Below are positions 46,365-52,405 of a DNA stretch of 52,405 nt, piece after piece. Under the pieces are notes generated by a model. It searched no databases, had not been told where the DNA came from, and was given only the letters and a program-made list of their open reading frames with translations. The translations under genes were made by a program, and so were the position numbers. The stretch is from Aeromonas media (lineage in GTDB: Bacteria > Pseudomonadota > Gammaproteobacteria > Enterobacterales > Aeromonadaceae). The stretch is from assembly GCF_000819985.1 (NCBI RefSeq), contig NZ_CDBZ01000162.1, positions 1-52,405 on the forward strand, read 5' to 3'. Position 1 is the stretch's first letter. The number at the start of each line of letters is the position of its first letter.

Positions 46365-48047
46365 ATGAAAAGAATAACCACAGAAGTCGTCATCATAGGG
46401 GGTGGCGCCACCGGGGCCGGCATCATGCGCGATTGCGCGCTGCGCGGCATCGACTGCATCCTGCTGGAGCGGGACGACATAGCCGCAGGCACCACCGGGC
46501 GCAACCACGGCCTGCTCCATTCGGGGGCACGCTACGCGGTGACGGATCCGGAGTCCGCCCGCGAGTGCATTCAGGAGAACCGCATCCTCAAGCGGATCGC
46601 CAGCCACTGCGTGGAAGCGACCGGCGGCCTCTTCGTCACCCTGCCGGAAGATGACATCAACTTCCAAGGCACCTTCATGGAGGCCTGCGCCCTGGCGGGG
46701 ATCGAGACCCGGCAGCTGGATCCCCGCGAGGCGCTGCGGCTCGAACCCAACGTCAACCCGGCGATGATAGGTGCCATTCATGTGCCGGACGGCACCGTCG
46801 ATCCCTTCCGCCTCGCCGCCGCAAACGTCTTGGACGCCAAGGAACACGGCGCTCGCATCTTCACCCACAGCAAGGTGCTGGGGCTGCTGCGCACTCAGGA
46901 TAGGGTGCACGGGGTCAAGGCCATCAACACCCGCACCGGCGAGGCGTTCGAGGTGGAGTGCCAGGAGGTGATCAACGCCGCCGGCATCTGGGGCCAGCAG
47001 ATCTGCGAATACGCCGACCTCGGCATCCGCATGTTCCCGGCCAAGGGCTCATTGCTCATCATGGATTACCGCATCAACCAGCTGGTGCTCAACCGCGCCC
47101 GCAAGCCGGCGGATGCTGACATTCTGGTGCCGGGCGATACCATCTCCCTCATCGGCACCACCTCGAGTCGCATCGACTACCACAAGATTGATCAGCTCAC
47201 CGTCGACCCCGAAGAGGTGGAGGTGTTGCTGCGCGAGGGGATAAAACTGGCCCCCATCATGGCCCGCACCCGTTTGCTGAGGGCCTACGCCGGGGTACGC
47301 CCCCTGGTGGCGGTGGACGGCGACGAGAGTGGCCGCAACATCAGTCGCGGCATAGTGCTGCTGGATCATGCCGAGCGTGATGGCCTCAAGGGCTTCAACA
47401 CCATCACCGGCGGCAAGCTGATGACCTACCGCCTGATGGCTGAGTGGGCCACGGATCTCGTCGCCAACAAACTCGGCAACAACAGGCCCTGCCGCACTGC
47501 CGAACTAAGCCTGCCCGGCTCGCGGGATCCGGAAAAGGTCTCCGCCCCCGGCCTCTCTGTGCCGGTCGAAGGCTCGGCCCAGTACCGCCACGGCGAGCGG
47601 GTCATCGCCTTTTTCCGCGACAACCCCAAGGCCAACGCCCTCATCTGCGAGTGCGAGATGGTCACCGCCGGGGAGATTGAATACGCCCTGCGGGAGCTCG
47701 ACGTGGACAACCTGGTGGATCTGCGCCGCCGCACCCGTCTGGGGATGGGGCCCTGTCAAGGGGAGCTGTGCGCCTATCGCGCCGCCGGTCTGATGCAGGA
47801 GTACGGCAAGGCCGACGGTCGTCAGGCCTGCGTCATGCTGCGCCAGTTCCTGGAGGAGCGCTACAAGGGCACCCGTCCGGTGCTCTGGGGCGATGCCCTG
47901 CGCGAAGCGGAATTTACCTACTGGATCTACGAAGGGCTGTTCGGCCTTGGCGAGTGGACGGCCCCCCACCTGGTGGCCGAGCCGCCCTTCCCGCTCGATG
48001 CCAGCACCGCAGCCAACCCCACCAAGGAGTGCAGCCATGAAATTTGA
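46365..48047 (+). CDS. glpA: Anaerobic glycerol-3-phosphate dehydrogenase subunit A
   Basis: The ~560-residue FAD protein has the dinucleotide-binding motif VVIIGGGATGAG at the N-terminus, TGRNHGLLHSGARYAVTD, NAAGIWGQQICEYADL, FPAKGSLLIMDYRINQ, VPGDTISLIGTTSSRIDY and a C-terminal Bfd-like [2Fe-2S] domain (CECEMVTAGEIEYAL, then GMGPCQGELC). It oxidises glycerol-3-phosphate to dihydroxyacetone phosphate and passes electrons through GlpB/GlpC to menaquinone. Start is ambiguous: ATG 46350 lies too close to its GGAAG, so I prefer ATG 46365 (MKRITTEVVIIGGG). The gene overlaps glpB by 11 nt. Confidence 0.95.
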   Translation: MKRITTEVVIIGGGATGAGIMRDCALRGIDCILLERDDIAAGTTGRNHGLLHSGARYAVTDPESARECIQENRILKRIASHCVEATGGLFVTLPEDDINFQGTFMEACALAGIETRQLDPREALRLEPNVNPAMIGAIHVPDGTVDPFRLAAANVLDAKEHGARIFTHSKVLGLLRTQDRVHGVKAINTRTGEAFEVECQEVINAAGIWGQQICEYADLGIRMFPAKGSLLIMDYRINQLVLNRARKPADADILVPGDTISLIGTTSSRIDYHKIDQLTVDPEEVEVLLREGIKLAPIMARTRLLRAYAGVRPLVAVDGDESGRNISRGIVLLDHAERDGLKGFNTITGGKLMTYRLMAEWATDLVANKLGNNRPCRTAELSLPGSRDPEKVSAPGLSVPVEGSAQYRHGERVIAFFRDNPKANALICECEMVTAGEIEYALRELDVDNLVDLRRRTRLGMGPCQGELCAYRAAGLMQEYGKADGRQACVMLRQFLEERYKGTRPVLWGDALREAEFTYWIYEGLFGLGEWTAPHLVAEPPFPLDASTAANPTKECSHEI

Positions 48048-49314
48048 CAGTATCGTGATAGGTGGCGGCATGGCGGGCCTCTCGGCGGCGCTGCGTCTGG
48101 CCGAGGCGGGTCAGAAGACGCTGCTGATGGCCTCGGGCCAGAGCGCCCTGCACTTCTCCTCCGGCTCGGTGGATCTGCTGGAGAGCGAAGGCGACCCTCG
48201 CGCCGCCCTGCCGGCCTTTATGGCCGAGCACCCCGATCATCCCTACAGCAAGGTGGGTCTTGCCAGCATAGAGGCGAGCCTCGCGGATCTGCAGCGCCAC
48301 TGCGCCCTGCAGGGCTTGCCCCTGTTTCGCCAGGAGCGCAACCACCAGCGCCTGACCCCCATAGGCACCCTGAAATCCACCTGGCTCTCCCCCGAGACCT
48401 GCGCCTGCGTCACGGAGGCGCCCGCACCGGACGTCCTGCTGCTGGCGACGCTCGAGGGTTTTCGTGACTTTCACCCGGCGCTGGCGGCAGCCAATCTGGC
48501 GACCCACTCGCGCTTCGCCCACAGCCGTATCCTGACTGGTGAAATTCGCCTGCCCCAGCTCGCTGCGTTCAGCCGCAATCCCCACGAGTTTCGCTCTGCG
48601 GACATCGCCCGCCTGTTTGACAAACAGCAGCACGACAAGCAGGACCTGCTGACGGACCTGGCCCGCGAGATAGGCCGCATGGTGCAGGAGTGCGGCAAGC
48701 CGGGCTGCCGCCATATCGTACTGCCCGCCTGCCTGTCGCTGGGGCTGGTCGGCCCCCGTCTGGCGGAGCTTGAGCAGCGCACCGGCTGCACCATCAAGGA
48801 GGTGGCCACCATGCCGCCGTCCCTCATCGGGATGCGGATGCAGGAGGCCCTAAAGCGCCGTTTCCTGGCCCTCGGCGGCACCTTCCTCACCAGCGAGCGG
48901 GTGCTGGGCGCCCGCTACGACGGCGATAGGGTGATCGGTGTTCATAGCCAGAATGGTGACGATCAGCTGTTCGAGGCGAACCACTTCGTGCTCGCCTCCG
49001 GCAGCTTCTTCAGCCGCGGGCTGGAGTCCCGCCTTGGGGGCATTCGCGAGCCCATCTTCGACGCCGACGTCTTGAGCCTCCCCGAGCGCGACGCCTGGGC
49101 CGGTCGCCGCCTGTTCGATCACCACCCCTTCATGGGCTTCGGGGTCAAGACCGACGACCAGCTGCGGGTGCTGCGCGGCGGCACCCCCCTCGCCAACCTC
49201 TATGGCGCCGGCAGCGTGCTGGCCCACTATGACCCCGTGCGAGAAGGTTCAGGCTCCGGTGTGGCGGTTGCCACCGGCTGGCAGGCCGCCGGCCATATTC
49301 TGGCGGAGGGCTGA
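48037..49314 (+). CDS. glpB: Anaerobic glycerol-3-phosphate dehydrogenase subunit B
   Basis: The 425-residue flavoprotein starts KFDSIVIGGGMAGLSAALRL (FAD motif) and shows LLMASGQSALHFSSGSVDLL, FREPIFDADV-like GIREPIFDADVLSLPERDAW and the C-terminal NLYGAGSVLAHYDPVREGSG, all as in GlpB (E. coli 419). The frame is open into glpA, but ATG 48037 has AAGGAG 7 nt upstream and gives the family start, overlapping the glpA stop by 11 nt. It is the second subunit of the GlpABC complex, joining catalytic GlpA to GlpC. Confidence 0.95.
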   Translation: MKFDSIVIGGGMAGLSAALRLAEAGQKTLLMASGQSALHFSSGSVDLLESEGDPRAALPAFMAEHPDHPYSKVGLASIEASLADLQRHCALQGLPLFRQERNHQRLTPIGTLKSTWLSPETCACVTEAPAPDVLLLATLEGFRDFHPALAAANLATHSRFAHSRILTGEIRLPQLAAFSRNPHEFRSADIARLFDKQQHDKQDLLTDLAREIGRMVQECGKPGCRHIVLPACLSLGLVGPRLAELEQRTGCTIKEVATMPPSLIGMRMQEALKRRFLALGGTFLTSERVLGARYDGDRVIGVHSQNGDDQLFEANHFVLASGSFFSRGLESRLGGIREPIFDADVLSLPERDAWAGRRLFDHHPFMGFGVKTDDQLRVLRGGTPLANLYGAGSVLAHYDPVREGSGSGVAVATGWQAAGHILAEG

Positions 49315-49315
49315 G

Positions 49316-49414
49316 ATGTCTCCCCTTCACTTCCTGACTGCGGGCAGCCAACTGCCCGTTCGACAATCCCATTGCCGCGTCCCTTGCGCTTTTCATCCGG
49401 CACGGGAGGAGTAA
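49316..49414 (+). CDS. Possible 32-residue small ORF between glpB and glpC
   Basis: The frame begins 1 nt after the glpB stop with GGAGGG 6 nt upstream of its ATG, and ends in TAA within the glpC ribosome site (3 nt before the glpC ATG). The peptide is MSPLHFLTAGSQLPV... ending FHPAREE; I recognise no family. In E. coli glpB and glpC nearly abut, so the extra ~100 nt is unusual. It may be a real coupling peptide or just a spacer. Confidence 0.25.
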   Translation: MSPLHFLTAGSQLPVRQSHCRVPCAFHPAREE

Positions 49415-49417
49415 ATC

Positions 49418-50620
49418 ATGCTACTGGATCATGCCAACCAAACCTTCGATCAGTGCATCAAATGCACCGTCTGCACCGCCTACTGCCCGGTGGCCAAGGC
49501 CAACCCCGCCTATCCCGGCCCCAAGCAGGCGGGCCCGGATGGCGAGCGGCTGCGCATCAAGAGCCCGGAGCTCTTTGACAGCGCCCTCAAGCACTGCACC
49601 AACTGCAAGCGCTGTGAAGTGGCCTGCCCGAGCGGGGTGCGCATCGGCGACATCATCGCCAAGGCCAAACACCAGTACGGCGGCTTCAAACCGGGAGTAC
49701 GCGAGTTCGTGCTCTCCCACACCGATCTGATGGGCAGCATGTCCACCCTGATGGCCCCTGTGGTCAACTTCACCACCGGCCTCAAGCCGATGAAGCTGGT
49801 GCTGGACAAGGCGTTGGGGGTCTCCTCCCACCGCGATCTGCCCAAGTATTCGCAAGGCACCTTCCGCGGCTGGTACAAGAAACAGAAAGCCAGTCAGGCC
49901 CGCTTCGAACGTCAGATAGCCTATTTCCACGGCTGTTACGTCAACTACAACCACCCGCAGCTCGGCAAGGAGCTGATGCAGGTGCTCAACGCCATGAACA
50001 TCGGCATGCAACTGCTGGAGCGGGAGAAGTGCTGCGGCGTGCCGCTGATTGCCAACGGCTTCATGGACAAGGCCAAGCAGCAGGCCGCCTTCAACATCCA
50101 GCAGCTGGAGAACACCCTGCTCGGCAACGAGATGCCACTGCTGGCCACCTCCTCCACCTGCGGCTTCACCCTGCGCGATGAATACCCCCACCTGCTGGAG
50201 CAGGACAACCACAAGGTGCGCGATCGCATCTCGCTGGTGACCCGCTTCCTGTGGAACGAATTCTACCAGGGCAACAAGCCGGCGATGAAACCGCTCAATC
50301 TGCACATCGCCTACCACACCCCCTGCCACATGGAGAAGATGGGGGGCGTCATCTATACCCTCGAGCTGCTGCGCGCCATTCCCGGCGTCAAGGTGACGGT
50401 GCTGGACTCCCAGTGCTGCGGCATCGCCGGCACCTACGGCTTCAAGTCGGAGAACTACCAGACCAGCCAGGCCATCGGCGAGGGGCTGTTTGATCAGATA
50501 AACCGGCTCAAGCCCGATCTGGTCATCACCGACTGCGAGACCTGCAAGTGGCAGATCGAGATGAGTACGCCATTCCCTTGTGAACACCCGATCCATCTGC
50601 TGGCCCGGGCCCTGGCCTGA
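49418..50620 (+). CDS. glpC: Anaerobic glycerol-3-phosphate dehydrogenase iron-sulfur subunit C
   Basis: The 400-residue protein has two ferredoxin-type clusters at the N-terminus (CIKCTVCTAYCPV and CTNCKRCEVACPSGV) and two CCG cysteine-rich domains (FHGCYVNYNHPQLG ... EKCCGVPLIANG; HTPCHMEKMGG ... SQCCGIAGTYG) typical of GlpC/HdrB. It anchors GlpAB to the membrane and passes electrons to the quinone pool. AGGAG lies 7 nt before the ATG. It is the last gene of glpABC, followed by a perfect palindromic terminator. Confidence 0.96.
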   Translation: MLLDHANQTFDQCIKCTVCTAYCPVAKANPAYPGPKQAGPDGERLRIKSPELFDSALKHCTNCKRCEVACPSGVRIGDIIAKAKHQYGGFKPGVREFVLSHTDLMGSMSTLMAPVVNFTTGLKPMKLVLDKALGVSSHRDLPKYSQGTFRGWYKKQKASQARFERQIAYFHGCYVNYNHPQLGKELMQVLNAMNIGMQLLEREKCCGVPLIANGFMDKAKQQAAFNIQQLENTLLGNEMPLLATSSTCGFTLRDEYPHLLEQDNHKVRDRISLVTRFLWNEFYQGNKPAMKPLNLHIAYHTPCHMEKMGGVIYTLELLRAIPGVKVTVLDSQCCGIAGTYGFKSENYQTSQAIGEGLFDQINRLKPDLVITDCETCKWQIEMSTPFPCEHPIHLLARALA

Positions 50621-50688
50621 TCCCCTTGCAATGCCAGGCCGGATGGCCCGCTCGGCAAAGGGGTCGATAGGTAAAAACCAGATAAAGG

Positions 50689-50716
50689 AAGAGCCGGCAA
50701 TTGCCGGCTCTTTTCT
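50689..50716 (+). terminator. Terminator of glpABC
   Basis: A perfect 24-bp palindrome, 12-nt arms AAGAGCCGGCAA / TTGCCGGCTCTT, followed by TTCTATGG. It also faces the 3' end of the adhesin gene and may stop it in the other direction. Confidence 0.9.
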
Positions 50717-50737
50717 ATGGTGCTGTCTCCCTCAAAT

Positions 50738-52405
50738 TCAGGGATGCTGGATGATCAGGCTGTGCTGATCCAGCATGGATTGCAGGATGTCGTGAGAAGA
50801 AGAGCCGCTCAGGTTCCAGCCGCTCAGATCCACGCCTTTCAGGGTGATCTGCTGGGTCACCTGACCATCCCCCGCCGGGGAGACCGACAGGTTGATATCG
50901 CTCAGACCCCCACTGCCGTTGGTGACAGAGGCCGACAGGTGATTGAGCAAGCCATCCACGCTGTTGTCGGTCACCCCCTTGAGCAAGTCCGCCAGATCTA
51001 TCCTGTCCCCCTCCTCCGGGTGGAAGTCGATAACGGTGTCGATGGCAGGCTGCGTCGCGGTTCCCTCGTCACCCTGGCCCCACACGAAGAGATCGCTGCC
51101 CGCGCCGCCGCTCAGGATGTCATTGCCCTGGCCGCCCCGGATCACGTCATCTCCCTGACCACCCAGGATCCGATCACTGCCGGTGGAGCCGAACAGCCAG
51201 TCACTCTGATCCGAGCCCAGCAGATTGTGGCCGCTCTGGCTGTGGATGGTGAGGGTCTCCTCGGCCGAGCTCAGGGTGCTCCCACCCGCACTCGACTCGG
51301 CGGTCAGGATCAGGCTGTGATCCCCGGCCGCCAGATCTTTCACATAGAGTGGGACCGAGTCTTCCATGGGCAGCAGCCAGTCGCCGTTGTTGTCGGCATG
51401 ACCCACGCTCTGGCCGTGTTCGTCCACCACCTGAGCACCGCCCAGATTCTGGATCCGCACCAACAGCTCGCCCGGTGCCGGGTTGACCACGCTGGCGCTC
51501 AGGTTGAGCGGCACCCAGGCCCCTTGCAGGACGTGGATGTCGTGGGTGCCCAGACCGAACTGGGGAGCGTCCGCCTCGGCGGTGACAGTGATGCCAACCT
51601 GGGTGGTATCGGTGAGCGCACCGCCCGCCCCGGTATTGCCCCGATCCGAGGTGGTGATGGTGAGGTTGTCCTCTCCCCAGAAGTCCTTGGCCGGCTCGTA
51701 GTGCAGATTGCCGTTGAGCAGGCTGTTGAGATCATCGAGCGACCCCACCAGGGTCATCTCGTTGCTGCCCGCCCTCTGCACCGAGACGGCGCCCGCTGCC
51801 CCGAGCAGGGTCAGTACGCCATGTTCGACCCGCAACACCATGGACATGGGCGCACTGCCCGCATCCACGTCCTTGACACTGATCCCGGAGAGGGACAATG
51901 AACCATCTTCCTTCACCGCCATGGCGTCCGGCACCTGGTTGATCGGGGCGTCGTTGACCGGTTGCACCTCGATGGACAGCACATCGGTGTCACTCAGGGC
52001 GCCGCCACTGCCGGTGTTGCCTCTGTCGTTGGTCACCATGGTCAGGGCATCCTGACCGTTGAAGTCCTGCTCGCCCTGATAGGTCACCCCGCCAGAGAGC
52101 AGCGCATTGATGGCATCCTGGGAGCCGCTCAACACCAGGGAGCCGGTGCCATTGCCGGTCACTGTCACCCCGCTGCCGACCGGCAGGTTCAGGGTGCCGT
52201 GCAGTACGGACAGGGTCACCTCCATGGTGCTGCTGCCTGCATCCACATCGCTCACCTGCAGACCGTGAATGGCGAAGGGTTGATCCTCCTGGGCCACCTG
52301 GGGCTCCCCTGGCAGGACGTTGACGGGGGCATCGTTCACCGGGCTCACATCCACCTGGATGCTGCCACCCACCTCGGGGCCAAGGGCAGGGCGGGAGCAC
52401 ACTTT
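50738..52405 (-). CDS. C-terminal part of a large RTX/cadherin-repeat type I-secreted adhesin (cut by right edge)
   Basis: The reverse strand is open to the window edge, so the visible 555 residues are only the C-terminus. Two tandem ~110-residue cadherin-like/bacterial repeats are seen, each bounded by a VNDAP motif ([18 protein letters not shown]) with [20 protein letters not shown] / [21 protein letters not shown] third domain (AEADAPQFG...) and glycine-rich RTX nonapeptides ([34 protein letters not shown]) follow, then the type I secretion C-terminal region ([20 protein letters not shown]). Such proteins are exported by ABC-MFP-TolC systems and hold cells to surfaces; calcium binds the RTX repeats. 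Full size, N-terminal retention module and substrate are out of view. Confidence 0.9.
   Translation of the reverse strand, partial: KVCSRPALGPEVGGSIQVDVSPVNDAPVNVLPGEPQVAQEDQPFAIHGLQVSDVDAGSSTMEVTLSVLHGTLNLPVGSGVTVTGNGTGSLVLSGSQDAINALLSGGVTYQGEQDFNGQDALTMVTNDRGNTGSGGALSDTDVLSIEVQPVNDAPINQVPDAMAVKEDGSLSLSGISVKDVDAGSAPMSMVLRVEHGVLTLLGAAGAVSVQRAGSNEMTLVGSLDDLNSLLNGNLHYEPAKDFWGEDNLTITTSDRGNTGAGGALTDTTQVGITVTAEADAPQFGLGTHDIHVLQGAWVPLNLSASVVNPAPGELLVRIQNLGGAQVVDEHGQSVGHADNNGDWLLPMEDSVPLYVKDLAAGDHSLILTAESSAGGSTLSSAEETLTIHSQSGHNLLGSDQSDWLFGSTGSDRILGGQGDDVIRGGQGNDILSGGAGSDLFVWGQGDEGTATQPAIDTVIDFHPEEGDRIDLADLLKGVTDNSVDGLLNHLSASVTNGSGGLSDINLSVSPAGDGQVTQQITLKGVDLSGWNLSGSSSHDILQSMLDQHSLIIQHP

Overview
The window looks like chromosomal DNA of an Aeromonas-type gammaproteobacterium. 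GC is high, most genes are close relatives of Enterobacteria/Vibrio core genes (trxC, glgP, sulA, pabB, nudL, sdaC, sstT, fadR, nhaB, dsbB, dedA, uvrB, ybjL, glpABC), and neighbouring genes are separated by compact hairpin terminators. I see no prophage, IS element, CRISPR array or plasmid function. The genus is inferred from gene content, not from a database match.

Layout. 1-7.1 kb: 5' part of mdlA (ABC exporter, cut by the left edge), an orphan hybrid histidine kinase, trxC, a DASS/INDY dicarboxylate transporter behind a perfect 25-bp palindrome, and a cytochrome b561. 7.1-12.6 kb: glycogen phosphorylase, a DUF4250 mini-protein, sulA with a perfect LexA box, and class I fumarase. 12.8-20.6 kb: pabB, nudL, sdaC, a ~0.6 kb stretch with no gene, sstT, and a RecQ-family helicase. 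20.6-25.9 kb: a candidate sRNA on the minus strand with its own promoter and terminator, a perfect operator palindrome, then the stationary-phase cluster prkA(yeaG)-yeaH-ycgB(spoVR). 25.9-30.3 kb: fadR, nhaB, dsbB, a 0.5 kb tract holding repeated copies of the dsbB 3' end plus terminator, and dedA. 30.4-33.7 kb: DUF1232 gene, uvrB, tRNA-Asn(GUU), and a 0.77 kb gene-free segment with several DnaA boxes. 33.7-43.8 kb: ybjL, an MltF-like lytic transglycosylase, a tctCBA tripartite tricarboxylate transporter, and convergent to it a translationally coupled regulatory operon ROK repressor - CitA-type sensor - CitB-type regulator. 43.9-50.7 kb: a chemoreceptor, ychJ, and glpABC with CRP, GlpR and FNR-like sites upstream. 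50.7 kb-end: the C-terminus of a large RTX/cadherin-repeat adhesin that runs off the right edge.

How the genes work together. Many loci concern carbon supply under changing oxygen: dicarboxylate and tricarboxylate uptake, fumarase, anaerobic glycerol-3-phosphate oxidation, serine/threonine uptake, glycogen breakdown and FadR. The most interesting non-obvious signals are (i) a paired DnaA-box element next to uvrB, where E. coli has DARS1, (ii) the candidate sRNA with an adjacent operator, (iii) the serial duplication of the dsbB tail and (iv) the ROK-sensor-regulator trio facing tctCBA. None of these is proof of a new system; they are hypotheses from sequence alone.
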